64,000 bases of DNA from an uncultured Dyadobacter sp. (GCF_946482605.1 NZ_CAMLSE010000016.1:1-64000); one strand, 5' to 3'. Positions 9,595 to 17,704 are shown, counted from the stretch's first letter. Notes: generated from the letters alone by a model not told the origin. A program made the numbers and translations.

Positions 9595-10329
9595 ATGCGG
9601 ATGCACACATTGCCAAAACCGTCGCTACTCGTACAGGTTATCCTCACATTCGTACTGGCCCAGGCGGCGCTGGCGCAAACCAGCCGGAAAAACGATGTCA
9701 TCGTCAAGAAAGACAGCTCCCGGATCCAGGCGCTGATCACACAGATGAGCTACGAAAAGATCAATTACCGCGACCTGGGCACGGCCGATAGTGCTAAAAC
9801 TTACATTTACCTGGATCAGGTAGCGCGGGTTTTGCTGAAAAACGGCAAAACGATCAGCGTCAGAGATTCCATTCTCGCAGGCCACACACCGCCCGATAGC
9901 GTAGGTCAATATGCGGATTTGAACAATCTTCCGGCCGATCCGTTTGAAAAGAGCATCGTGATGGCCAATTCCGACCAGCTCCGTGACAAGTACCAATACC
10001 ACCACGACAGGTCGATGGACGGCAAGCAGGGTGCTATCGTTTTCACGTCAGTGGCAGTCGCAACGTTGGTTTCCGGCATTATAGTGGCATCCACAGGCGA
10101 CAGCCCGGACAATACGACGATCGGAACATCTCTTGCTATTGCGGGTCCGGTAGTCGGTATCACATTGGGATTGATCGGATTTAGAAATTATAAACTGCAT
10201 GGGCGGAAAGCCGAAAAAATCAAGACCGAACTGCAGCGCCGAAACCAGCCGCTAACTACGCTAAGGCTTACACCGCACATCGATCCGTTCAATAAGTCGG
10301 CACGGCTGGGTCTGAGGTTGTCGTTCTGA
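9595..10329 (+). CDS. Secreted hypothetical protein, paralogue of next gene
   Basis: A 244-residue exported protein with a signal peptide cleaved after LAQAALAQT. Residues 30-85 form a small domain (KNDVIVKKDSSRIQALITQM, then INYRDL and VARVLLKNGK). A transmembrane helix near 140-165 is followed by a second hydrophobic segment with a GxxxG-like pattern, and the C-terminus has a basic stretch and alternating strand. The same plan occurs in the neighbouring gene at 10386, so the pair arose by tandem duplication. The function is unknown. Confidence 0.7.
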   Translation: MRMHTLPKPSLLVQVILTFVLAQAALAQTSRKNDVIVKKDSSRIQALITQMSYEKINYRDLGTADSAKTYIYLDQVARVLLKNGKTISVRDSILAGHTPPDSVGQYADLNNLPADPFEKSIVMANSDQLRDKYQYHHDRSMDGKQGAIVFTSVAVATLVSGIIVASTGDSPDNTTIGTSLAIAGPVVGITLGLIGFRNYKLHGRKAEKIKTELQRRNQPLTTLRLTPHIDPFNKSARLGLRLSF

Positions 10330-10385
10330 TTGCGGTAAATTGATTACTTTCATAGGGTTAAATCAGTTAGAACAAGTTTTTCCCG

Positions 10386-11180
10386 ATGAAAGTAACTCTA
10401 CCCAAGCTGAAAAATCAGCTGCTAGCCATGTTAATGCTATTAATGGTTACAAATGCGTATGCTCAGACGCCCCGAAAGGCCGATGTCATATTGCTTCGTG
10501 ACGAGTCCAAACTGGAAGTATTAATCCAGGAAGTGGATGAGCAAGTCGTTAAGTATAAGAAAATCAGCGACCCGGAAGGGCCGCTTTTTTCCGTTAAAAA
10601 GAGCGAGATCGCATCGATCCGCTACGGGAACGGTGAGGTGGAAACGTTTGAAGCTACCTTGGAAGTCCAGAATTACTATTCGCCCACGAAGCCGTCAACC
10701 ACTCCCGCGCGTGAACCTGCGCCTGCGCGAAAAGCGCCCAATGGGCCGGTCAAACCTTCGGTACAATTTGCGGAAGATGTGCGGACTTCTTCACCCGAAC
10801 ATTTGCGGAGCATGTACAAATTTTACAAAACGCGCTCGAAAACCGGAATGTTCATGGGCATTTTGGGCACTTCTCTGGGCGTTATTGTGGCGGGGATCGG
10901 TACAGGTATTGTGGTCAGTGCGATGGATGATAACGGGAATTACAAAAGCTACCAAGACGAACTGCGGGCCCGTAAAGGTGCTTACATGATGCTGGGAGGT
11001 TTTGCGGGAGCGGCAACATTCGGGACCGTCGGTTTTGTGAAAGCCGGTAAGAACGGTTCCAAAGCAAGCCGCATTCGTCGGGAGCTTCTCCGTCGTGGTG
11101 AATCACTGACATTTGGCATCAGCCCGTCATTCAATCCGATGCAACGTAGCGGAAACCTCACATTAGTTGTGCGATTCTGA
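10386..11180 (+). CDS. Secreted hypothetical protein, paralogue of previous gene
   Basis: A 264-residue exported protein (signal peptide ending NAYAQT) sharing the layout of the 9595 gene: an N-terminal domain (KADVILLRDESKLEVLIQEV, then VKYKKIS and IASIRYGNGE), a variable linker that here is rich in Pro and Ala (about residues 100-125), the matching motif SPEHLRSMYKFYKTRSKTG, two hydrophobic segments and a basic region before a final strand (LTLVVRF). Such N-terminal domains recur in Bacteroidota envelope proteins of unknown role. A strong bidirectional terminator follows. Confidence 0.7.
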   Translation: MKVTLPKLKNQLLAMLMLLMVTNAYAQTPRKADVILLRDESKLEVLIQEVDEQVVKYKKISDPEGPLFSVKKSEIASIRYGNGEVETFEATLEVQNYYSPTKPSTTPAREPAPARKAPNGPVKPSVQFAEDVRTSSPEHLRSMYKFYKTRSKTGMFMGILGTSLGVIVAGIGTGIVVSAMDDNGNYKSYQDELRARKGAYMMLGGFAGAATFGTVGFVKAGKNGSKASRIRRELLRRGESLTFGISPSFNPMQRSGNLTLVVRF

Positions 11181-11190
11181 TAAATGGGAC

Positions 11191-11233
11191 ATAAAAAAGC
11201 GGGCGCCGATTAACTCGGCGCCCGCTTTTTTAT
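11191..11233. terminator. Bidirectional terminator
   Basis: A perfect 19-bp inverted repeat with a 5-base loop; the GC-rich core (GCGGGCGCCGA) is flanked by A and T runs on both sides. It sits between convergent genes and can stop transcription in both directions. Confidence 0.92.
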
Positions 11234-11247
11234 GCTTTTGAAAATGC

Positions 11248-11778
11248 TTAGAATTTGAATGCGATACCTGCTTTCAATGGTGAAGCATTGTAACCTACTT
11301 CTGCAAATACGCCCATGTTAGGCTTGAAGTAGTAACGGGCTCCTGCAAATACACCGAAGAAAACGCCACTTCCGTAACCGTCGTTGTAAGAGCCTGACCA
11401 GCCATCGGGATCGCTGAATGAAGAAACGCGGTATCCAAGAGAAGGACCGGCGTACAAATCAAGATTATCCAACTTCAGGAAGTGCTTGCCGTAGTGGTAA
11501 GAACCTCTTGCGGCGATGGTAAAGAAGTTATATCTCCATTTGTAACCAACATAACCGTAGTTCCAGGTAGTAAAGTCAGCCTGGCCACCCACGCTGATGA
11601 AGTCATGGATACCGCCTTCAAAAGAAGCACCTACACCGACGCCACCGCCGCCATATGTACCACCGAGGTTGATACCTGCATTTAATAATTTATCTCCTTT
11701 TTCAAATTGGGCGAAAGCCTTTTCGGATGCTGCGGTAAAAAGTGCGGCAACGACGAGCATGAATAGAGTCTTTTTCAT
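11248..11778 (-). CDS. Outer membrane beta-barrel protein
   Basis: A 176-residue exported protein (signal peptide ending EKAFAQ) with alternating hydrophobic/aromatic strands such as FFTIAARGSYHYGKHFL and VFAEVGYNASPLKAGIAFKF. The C-terminal Phe fits BAM-dependent insertion. The size matches an eight-stranded OmpA/OmpX-like barrel. A Gly-rich loop (GGTYGGGGVGVGASFEGG) lies in the second strand region. The role is probably structural or porin-like; no ligand can be inferred. Confidence 0.8.
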   Translation of the reverse strand: MKKTLFMLVVAALFTAASEKAFAQFEKGDKLLNAGINLGGTYGGGGVGVGASFEGGIHDFISVGGQADFTTWNYGYVGYKWRYNFFTIAARGSYHYGKHFLKLDNLDLYAGPSLGYRVSSFSDPDGWSGSYNDGYGSGVFFGVFAGARYYFKPNMGVFAEVGYNASPLKAGIAFKF

Positions 11779-11806
11779 CGTAATAGATTAGTTATTGTGA
11801 AATAAT

Positions 11807-11856
11807 AATGGCACAAATTAAAGCCTTTATTTCAATGCTTCAAAACTTGTGCCATT
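11807..11856 (-). promoter_or_regulatory. Inverted repeat bracketing a putative promoter
   Basis: A perfect 10-bp inverted repeat (AATGGCACAA arms, 30-base spacing) lies upstream of the beta-barrel gene. On the minus strand one arm lies directly before GTTTTG and the other overlaps TAATTTG, 20 bases downstream. That layout could be an operator pair, or a hairpin downstream of msrA. Confidence 0.35.
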
Positions 11857-11918
11857 TATAGTTATTTTACGGGTACAACCACTTTATATGTGGCCCGCGG
11901 GTCTTTATTTAATCCAAA

Positions 11919-12605
11919 TCAAATGTGCTTGCGGAGCTTGTCCTTGAATACCTTTTTAAATTTATCCAGTTTAGGGGCAATCACGAATGCACAGTATCCC
12001 TGCTCGGGATTGTTGGCAAAATAATTCTGGTGGTAGTCCTCGGCCGGGTAAAATTTCTGCGCCCCGGTGATTTCGGTTACAATCGGGTTGGCGTAAGCAC
12101 CCGACTTATCCAGTTCGGCTTTGGCGGTTTCTGCCAGTTGTTTTTGCGCATCATTATGGTAGAAAACCACGGATCGGTACTGGGTGCCTACGTCATTGCC
12201 CTGGCGGTTCAGTGTAGTCGGGTCATGGCTGCGGAAGAACGCTTCCAGCAGGTCGGCATAGCTGATCACTTTGGGATCGTAGGTCACTTCCACGCATTCG
12301 GCATGTCCTGTGTTGCCTGTACACACGGCCTTGTAATTGGGGTTCGGGTCATGGCCGCCTGAATAACCGGAAACTACTTTTTTGACCCCGTCCAGGGATT
12401 CCATCACAGCTTCCGTACACCAGAAACACCCTGTACCAAATGTTGCGATTTCAGTATTCGCGGTATCGACATTGGTTTCGTCCAATGCAGTTGAGGCTGT
12501 TTCTTTGTCCATTTTGCTTTTGTGTTTTTTGTCCGACTGTGCGCATGATATCACGACCATGCAACACAAAAATATAAACGTGAAAATAGGGATGGTGGTT
12601 CTCAT
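11919..12605 (-). CDS. msrA: Lipoprotein methionine sulfoxide reductase A
   Basis: A 228-residue MsrA that reduces methionine-S-sulfoxide in proteins. The active-site motif GCFWC is present with catalytic Cys near residue 60, along with the family signature VVSGYSGG and a Cys near the C-terminus (EQGYCAF) that could serve in resolving the disulfide. The N-terminus is a lipoprotein signal peptide with a lipobox (VVISC, Cys 21), so the enzyme is exported and lipid-anchored, presumably acting on oxidised envelope proteins. ATG 12605 was chosen over ATG 12608 and a longer frame to 12647. Confidence 0.92.
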   Translation of the reverse strand: MRTTIPIFTFIFLCCMVVISCAQSDKKHKSKMDKETASTALDETNVDTANTEIATFGTGCFWCTEAVMESLDGVKKVVSGYSGGHDPNPNYKAVCTGNTGHAECVEVTYDPKVISYADLLEAFFRSHDPTTLNRQGNDVGTQYRSVVFYHNDAQKQLAETAKAELDKSGAYANPIVTEITGAQKFYPAEDYHQNYFANNPEQGYCAFVIAPKLDKFKKVFKDKLRKHI

Positions 12606-12637
12606 CATGACGATACGGGTTATTGACTGTTTCGGTA

Positions 12638-12676
12638 ACGAATACAATGCAAAGAAAGTTTTATCGCTGTATTCGT
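12638..12676 (-). promoter_or_regulatory. Inverted repeat upstream of msrA
   Basis: A perfect 9-bp inverted repeat (ACGAATACA / TGTATTCGT) with a 21-base spacer lies 33-71 bases before the msrA start. The spacer holds the T-rich stretch where a promoter is expected. It may be an operator; only position and symmetry support it. Confidence 0.3.
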
Positions 12677-12757
12677 ATAATATTTACGAAATTTGAAAAC
12701 CAAAAGATCGGAAACACTTCTTTAAAATCGACTGGCTGCCAGTCATTTGATTGACCC

Positions 12758-13306
12758 ATGACCTACCTTCATTTCAAGGCCCTTCATATCATTTTCGTAG
12801 TCAGCTGGTTTGCGGGGCTCTTCTATATGCCGCGGTTGTTTGTGTACCACACCGAAGCCAACGACAAACCGAGCCCTGAGCGGGAAATCCTGATGGCGCA
12901 GTTCACCAAAATGGAGAAGCTGTTGTTCAATGCGATCATGACACCTGCCTGCTGGCTTGCATTGCTGTGCGGAACGGCCATGCTCTACATTACGCCGGCC
13001 TGGCTGGATCAGGGGTGGATGAAGCTGAAATTGGTTTTTGTGCTGGGATTGCTGGCATACCATTCCATCACGCGGAAGATTTTGCTGGAACTCCGGGAAG
13101 GCAAATTCAGGTTCAGCTCCTTCCAATTGAGGCTTTTCAACGAGGTAGCAACTATTTTTCTCTTCTCGATCGTGTTCCTGGTCGTTTTGAAAAATACAGT
13201 CGACTGGCTGTGGGGCGTGCTGGGCCTGATCGCATTTGCGGTGGTGATCATGACCGCAGTAAGGTTTGCCAAACGAATGCGGGAGAAAAAAGTCCGGGGT
13301 AGCTGA
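12758..13306 (+). CDS. hemJ: HemJ-type protoporphyrinogen IX oxidase
   Basis: A 182-residue integral membrane protein of the HemJ (UPF0093) family, which oxidises protoporphyrinogen IX in haem synthesis. It has about four to five membrane helices. The conserved N-terminal His (YLHFKALHIIFVVSWFAGLF) and Lys-containing helix (WMKLKLVFVLGLLAYH), implicated in haem binding and catalysis in the family, are present. No other hem gene is adjacent. An imperfect terminator hairpin follows. Confidence 0.88.
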   Translation: MTYLHFKALHIIFVVSWFAGLFYMPRLFVYHTEANDKPSPEREILMAQFTKMEKLLFNAIMTPACWLALLCGTAMLYITPAWLDQGWMKLKLVFVLGLLAYHSITRKILLELREGKFRFSSFQLRLFNEVATIFLFSIVFLVVLKNTVDWLWGVLGLIAFAVVIMTAVRFAKRMREKKVRGS

Positions 13307-13325
13307 CAGACATCCGGTATGCGGC

Positions 13326-13359
13326 AAAACCCTCCGGAACGCATCGTTCGGAAGGTTTT
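13326..13359 (+). terminator. Imperfect terminator hairpin
   Basis: AAAACC and GGTTTT arms enclose a GC-rich stem with one bulge and one mismatch, just after hemJ. It could terminate transcription from hemJ; the downstream T run is short. Confidence 0.45.
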
Positions 13360-13433
13360 ACACACTTCATCTCAGCGCCGCATTTACGCTAATTTCGTTT
13401 TGTAACGAAAATTTAGTTGATTAGGCAAAAAAT

Positions 13434-14696
13434 TTACAGCTTTCTGTATTCGTAAAAAACGTGGCCAGCTGAAAGGACCTCATCAGCGGCATAATGCTGC
13501 CACGCTCCGATAGCTCCTGTTTCGGATTGTTCTATCTGCAATTCGATCAGCGAGGGCTGGGCATTCTCATTGTCACAATAGAGCCTGACCTCATTGCGGA
13601 GGCTTTTCCAGGTGCCTGTCAGATGTGACGTGCGGTTAGCGTCGTGCATTTCGAAACGGCCGTCGGCGCGGAGTTCCAAATTGGAGAGGCATACTTTCAC
13701 ATTTCCGGACCTTTCGGGAAAGTCGCGCGGTGTTTTTCCGTCATTGTCATTCATAGTGATGCGGTTCATATTTTCCCATATACCAATGAGGTTTTTGTCG
13801 AGGTATTGGGCCAGGGGCGCGCGCTGATCCATCGCATTTTCGCAGGAGAAGATCAGGAGCATCAGGGTTGCCAGTGGGACAACCGCAAGAAAACGCAGCC
13901 GGTGTGCGGCTTCGGATGGTGTTCGGTGTAACATCGTAATTCGGGATTTGATTTGACCATATGAGAAGTAATGAAGCGCTGAGATTCGTGTAGAAGCGGC
14001 CATGTCCACCAGCAGGTGTGTATAACGAAACCTCCCGGCCTGGCTGGCAGCGCTGGCGTCGGCCAGGTATTCGTGGTTCATCGCTACTGCTCGGCGCCAT
14101 ATCCCCATTAGCGGATTGAACCAAAACAATGCGCTGAGTAGCCTGATCAGCAGCCAATCCGCAGTGTGCCATTGCCGGTAATGCACCAGCTCATGCGCTA
14201 CACAAGTGCGAAGGATTGCAGGGGTCGTTTGACGGCGGTTGAGGAAAATGTAATGCAGGAAGGACGAGGTCTGTACCTCGTCATCCACCCAGACAATGTA
14301 GGCATTACCAACCTTCCTGGCCGGGTATTTCCGGATCAGACGGATAATTGCGCAAACATCGGCCGCGAGTTTGAAAAAATGAAAACCAGCAACAACGGCG
14401 TAGATAACCCACAGAATGGTCGGCACATAGCTCCATTGAGATCCGCCAGCATGGTTTGTGACATTCAGCAAATGGGAAGTATGGTTTTCCAGGCCAGTGA
14501 TGAGCGTACGGGCTTGCTGCCAGTCGCTGTTAAAAAGAGGGAAAGACAATGCCGGGACGGTTGCACTAAACAACATGCCAAGCAGGAGATAAAACCGGTT
14601 GGCGATGAAGAAGGTCGTGTTTTGAAAAGCAATCCTATATAATGCGATGAACGCGATCAGACAGAGATTGGCTTCGAGCAGGTAGGTCCCGGTCAT
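13434..14696 (-). CDS. M56 (BlaR1-like) membrane metallopeptidase
   Basis: A 420-residue M56 peptidase with four membrane helices. The zinc site is visible as HELVH (about 165-169) with the downstream acidic ligand in NHEYLADA, matching BlaR1/MecR1 proteases that cleave the cognate BlaI repressor. The fourth helix (PLATLMLLIFSCENAM) is followed not by a penicillin-binding sensor but by a domain of about 125 residues with the lipocalin/META-like pattern LIGIWENMN, LELRADGRFEMHD, TGTWKSL. The inducing signal is therefore probably not a beta-lactam. It follows the BlaI-type gene after 4 bases, forming an operon. Confidence 0.88.
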   Translation of the reverse strand: MTGTYLLEANLCLIAFIALYRIAFQNTTFFIANRFYLLLGMLFSATVPALSFPLFNSDWQQARTLITGLENHTSHLLNVTNHAGGSQWSYVPTILWVIYAVVAGFHFFKLAADVCAIIRLIRKYPARKVGNAYIVWVDDEVQTSSFLHYIFLNRRQTTPAILRTCVAHELVHYRQWHTADWLLIRLLSALFWFNPLMGIWRRAVAMNHEYLADASAASQAGRFRYTHLLVDMAASTRISALHYFSYGQIKSRITMLHRTPSEAAHRLRFLAVVPLATLMLLIFSCENAMDQRAPLAQYLDKNLIGIWENMNRITMNDNDGKTPRDFPERSGNVKVCLSNLELRADGRFEMHDANRTSHLTGTWKSLRNEVRLYCDNENAQPSLIELQIEQSETGAIGAWQHYAADEVLSAGHVFYEYRKL

Positions 14697-14700
14697 AGGG

Positions 14701-15072
14701 TTAGGATTTTTTGGCGTAGTAGGAGTCAATCAATTGCCTCAGTTCATCGACTTCGTCAGGCTGCAATACGTTCTCCTGCACCATAAAAGACACAATGTTC
14801 TTGGGAGATCCCTGGAAATAATGCTTGACCAGGTTGGAGAACGACTTTTTTGCATAGTCCTCTTTCCCGATGGCAGGGAAGTAGACGTGCGTCTTACCAT
14901 AGGCTTTATGATCGATAAAACCCTTTTTTTCGAGAAGCCTTACAATGGACGACACTGTTGTATAGGGCGGCTTCGGGTCGGGAATTCTTTCGATGATGTC
15001 GTGGATAACACCTTCGTTCAAATCCCACAGGATGCGCATGATGTTTTCTTCGGAGTGATTTAACTGTTCCAT
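14701..15072 (-). CDS. BlaI/MecI-family transcriptional repressor
   Basis: A 123-residue winged-helix repressor of the BlaI/MecI/CopY family. The helix-turn-helix (NHSEENIMRILWDLNEGVIH, TTVSSIVRLLEKKGFI) and the C-terminal dimerisation helices (DEVDELRQLI) are evident. In known systems an M56 protease inactivates this repressor, derepressing both genes. ATG 15072 lies only 5 bases from a consensus -7 element, so the transcript may have a very short leader. It is the first gene of the pair with the M56 peptidase. Confidence 0.9.
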   Translation of the reverse strand: MEQLNHSEENIMRILWDLNEGVIHDIIERIPDPKPPYTTVSSIVRLLEKKGFIDHKAYGKTHVYFPAIGKEDYAKKSFSNLVKHYFQGSPKNIVSFMVQENVLQPDEVDELRQLIDSYYAKKS

Positions 15073-15076
15073 GTTC

Positions 15077-15106
15077 CAAAGGTATAACTGAAATTTAGTT
15101 ATCAAA
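15077..15106 (-). promoter_or_regulatory. BlaI-type promoter with operator dyad in the spacer
   Basis: On the minus strand TTTG (15103-15106) and TACCTTTG (15077-15084) form -33 and -7 elements 18 bases apart. The spacer is filled by the dyad ATAACT-N7-AGTTAT (15084-15102). Repressor binding here would block the promoter, which fits autorepression. Dyad and elements are seen in sequence; the binding is inferred. Confidence 0.55.
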
Positions 15107-15238
15107 CTTTATTTTAGTTAAAATTGAGAATGAACAGCAGAGCTTCGAATGCAGGGACTGTTAAAAATTCTTAAACGGATACCAATTGGCTTTCATACGG
15201 CTATTTTAGAGGCTGGTCAATGCGTGAATACTTCGCCG

Positions 15239-15559
15239 ATGAAGGTCAGAATACATCTATTAGCCATCTTTTATCGCTCGTTCGGTTATTACTTGTGGGC
15301 CATTCCGGTCGCTGCCTGGCTTGCGCTAGGGGCTCCGACGGGCCGAAACCTCTATGTGTCAGTGCCGGCGCTGATTTTTTTCAAATTGTTCTTACAAGGC
15401 GTTACGGTCTACATCGTGCAGCGGAAATATGCGCATCAGTTTTTCTTCTATGCCAATGCAAATCTCTCCCGTACAACGCTGTTTGCCGTGGCCTTTGTGG
15501 CCGATTTTGTCGCGTTTGCTTTGTCTATTAGTCTCATTCAATTAGCCAGCGACCTTTGA
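15239..15559 (+). CDS. Small membrane protein paired with an ABC ATPase
   Basis: A 106-residue protein with three hydrophobic helices (FGYYLWAIPVAAWLAL, VSVPALIFFKLFLQGVTVYIV, TLFAVAFVADFVAFALSISL) and no recognised family. The frame is open from 15149, but ATG 15239 (MKVRIHLLAIFYRSF) gives a more normal start. Its stop is one base before the ATG of an ABC ATPase, implying tight coupling; it may be a minimal permease subunit or an accessory protein. Function unknown. Confidence 0.65.
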   Translation: MKVRIHLLAIFYRSFGYYLWAIPVAAWLALGAPTGRNLYVSVPALIFFKLFLQGVTVYIVQRKYAHQFFFYANANLSRTTLFAVAFVADFVAFALSISLIQLASDL

Positions 15560-15560
15560 A

Positions 15561-16220
15561 ATGAGCAACCGCATACTTGAAGCTGACAGCATGTGGCTCG
15601 ATTATGACGGCCGGAAGGTTTTACAAAGCATTTATTTAAAAATGGAAACCGACCACATAACAGGCCTGCTGGGCCGCAACGGCACCGGCAAAACGAGTCT
15701 GATGCGGATGATCTTCGGGACGCTGCGGGGGCAAACCCAGTCGGTAAGGATCGACGGGAAGTATGTTTCGCACCCTTACCAGCAGCATGGTTTGATCAGC
15801 TACTTGCCGCAGCATCATTTTTTGCCGCCGGGCCTGCGTGTCAGTGACGTTTGTAAGTTGTATCAAATTGATTTTGAAACCATATGTCGTCATTTTGAGA
15901 CTCTGGAAGCGTATCGGCAGACTCGTGTAAGAGACTTGTCGGCGGGTAATGCACGGCTGATCAGTACTTTGCTGATCCTGCTGATGCCGGTTGCATTCAC
16001 ATTGCTCGACGAGCCGTTTGCCGCACTTTCGCCGCTGAACGTCGAGCAGATGGCGAAGGTGATCCGGGAACAAAAAGAGCGAAAAGGAATTCTCATTTCC
16101 GATCATGCGTACGAATCGGTGCTGGACCTCGCCGACGAGACTTATCTGATCGTCCCGGTGGGGCGCAGCATTCTGCTCAAAGATGTACATGCCGAACTTG
16201 CGGCATTTGGATACATCTGA
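15561..16220 (+). CDS. ABC-type ATPase with degenerate signature motif
   Basis: A 219-residue ABC ATPase. Walker A is GRNGTGKTS (about 37-45) and Walker B FTLLDEPFAALSP (about 145-157), followed by ISDHAYES where the H-loop His is found. The signature is LSAGNARL in place of LSGGQ, and the Q-loop region reads ISYLPQHHFLPPG. Some ATPase activity is likely, but the altered signature marks a distinct subfamily. It is coupled with the small membrane protein upstream, and no normal-length permease or periplasmic component is next to it. Confidence 0.8.
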   Translation: MSNRILEADSMWLDYDGRKVLQSIYLKMETDHITGLLGRNGTGKTSLMRMIFGTLRGQTQSVRIDGKYVSHPYQQHGLISYLPQHHFLPPGLRVSDVCKLYQIDFETICRHFETLEAYRQTRVRDLSAGNARLISTLLILLMPVAFTLLDEPFAALSPLNVEQMAKVIREQKERKGILISDHAYESVLDLADETYLIVPVGRSILLKDVHAELAAFGYI

Positions 16221-16327
16221 GACCCGAATACTGATCGGGAGCTACGTGCATCGAAGCGCTTCCTATGCCGTATCCCGGAGAGCTTTCAAATTCCGGGATC
16301 AATGCCCGACGAGTCGACCGGGGGAGA

Positions 16328-16995
16328 CTATTTTTCAAAAATCAATGCATCGGCCTTTGCTCCCAGCTCTTCTAATGCTTTCAGAATGGCCTCCGTAAAT
16401 GCATCCGGGCCGCAGACGTAAAAAGGCTGGTCGAAATTGGTGATATGCTTTGCAGGAAATCCTTATCAATGCGGCCGTGGTGGTAACCTTCCGCATTTGG
16501 TCCCGAAATGAGGTTGAAGAAACGGTCGCCGAGAATATGGTCGAGTTCTTCCCTAAGAATGATATCGGCGGTTGTGCGGTTGGAGAAAAACAGCTGGTTG
16601 TTTCCGACTTTTCCCTGCGTATGTAAATCCCTGAAAATTGCCAAAAAAGGTGTAATACCAGCGCCTCCTGCCAGAAATACACCCTCGCCTTTGTACTCAA
16701 TGGCACCCCAGGCATCGCTGATCTCGAAGCTGTCGCCTGGCTGCACTTTCGTCAATGCATTCGTGACGCCGTCGTGATCGGTGTAGGATTTGATCGTGAA
16801 TTCCAGTGTGTCGGCGGAAGGTAATGACGTGAATGTAAACGGCCGTTTTTCCGTCACCCATTCGTCCGTCAGGATAGAAAAGTCGGTGGCTTGGCCCGGT
16901 GTGTACGCAAAACCCTCCGGTTTTTCGACCGTGTAGGAATTTACATTGTGCGTAACAGGCTTTTTCGAGAGCAGTTTGACGGGATAATCGGCCAT
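16328..16995 (-). pseudogene. Flavodoxin reductase family gene with a frameshift
   Basis: A ferredoxin/flavodoxin reductase-like flavoprotein (FAD and NAD(P) domains). The frame starting at ATG 16995 gives the FAD-binding motif RPFTFTSLP and the nucleotide motif GGAGITPFLAIF. It runs to about 16453 and then ends in a nonfamily tail. Another frame continues the expected C-terminus (KHITNFDQPFYVCGPDAF, then EAILKALEELGA) up to TAG at 16328-16330. One missing A in the run at about 16449-16452 (CAAAG where CAAAAG would keep frame) explains it. The whole would encode about 222 residues. Whether this is real or a sequencing error is open; it follows the Crp gene by 64 bases, same strand. Confidence 0.8.
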
Positions 16996-17059
16996 GGCAT
17001 CAGGTTTGGGGAGAGAATTATATTAAGTATCTGCAAAATACACACTCCCCGGACCGCAG

Positions 17060-17665
17060 TCAAGGACGATTTTTATCCATTTGAACCGTTTTCAGGCAGC
17101 GGCTGAATGTGGCGGGCGTAGTACCGAGGTAGGTGGCAATGTAATGGTCGGGAATGCGACGGAAGAGCGACGAGGGCTGACTGATATAATGCACAATGCG
17201 TTCTTCGACGGATAGGTATTTAAAAACCTTCACTTTGTCCGTGAAATTGATGAGGTGCTGTTCGAGCAGCTTCACCGTGAGCTTACCCATATAGGCATCT
17301 TCCTCCACCAGCTTTCTGTAAGATTCGTAGGAAATAGCGTAAACCGTGGTGTCTTCCAGCGTTTCCAGCACTTCATTTGATAGCTTTTGCAACAAAAAAC
17401 TTTCGGCAATGCAAACAATATCCCCTTCCGAAACCAGCAGCGAGGTAATGTCCTCGGACCCGCGCAGGTAATATGTGCGCATGACGCCTTTTTCGATAAA
17501 GTAAAGCGACGGACTTATTTGTCCCAAATCTACCAGAACCCTGCCTTTCGGGATCGTGAACCTTCTCAGATTCTGCTGAAATTTCTCTTTGATTTCCTCC
17601 GAAAGCATGAACTTGGAAGCTTCGAGCAGATGGTTCAATGGCTTTATGTCTTCGGAGAGCTTCAT
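17060..17665 (-). CDS. Crp/Fnr-family transcriptional regulator
   Basis: A 201-residue regulator with an N-terminal cyclic nucleotide-binding fold (about 25-135: LVDLGQISPSLYFIEKGVMR, then SEGDIVCIAESFL) and a C-terminal helix-turn-helix (RIPDHYIATYLGTTPATFSR). No Cys cluster for an Fe-S centre is seen, and the phosphate-binding Arg-Ala pair of true Crp is not clear, so the effector is unknown. The frame extends to 17764, but ATG 17665 gives a typical start. It may be co-transcribed with the broken reductase downstream and is divergent from a beta-barrel gene across three palindromes. Confidence 0.88.
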   Translation of the reverse strand: MKLSEDIKPLNHLLEASKFMLSEEIKEKFQQNLRRFTIPKGRVLVDLGQISPSLYFIEKGVMRTYYLRGSEDITSLLVSEGDIVCIAESFLLQKLSNEVLETLEDTTVYAISYESYRKLVEEDAYMGKLTVKLLEQHLINFTDKVKVFKYLSVEERIVHYISQPSSLFRRIPDHYIATYLGTTPATFSRCLKTVQMDKNRP

Positions 17666-17704
17666 GGCAATAGCGCTGTGGGAAAGGGATAAGGTGACCG
17701 GCAG

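Noticed and set aside
13434..15072. Beta-lactam resistance operon
   Set aside because: The M56 peptidase lacks a penicillin-binding sensor and no beta-lactamase or PBP2a gene is near. The same holds for the second module at 51424-53702.
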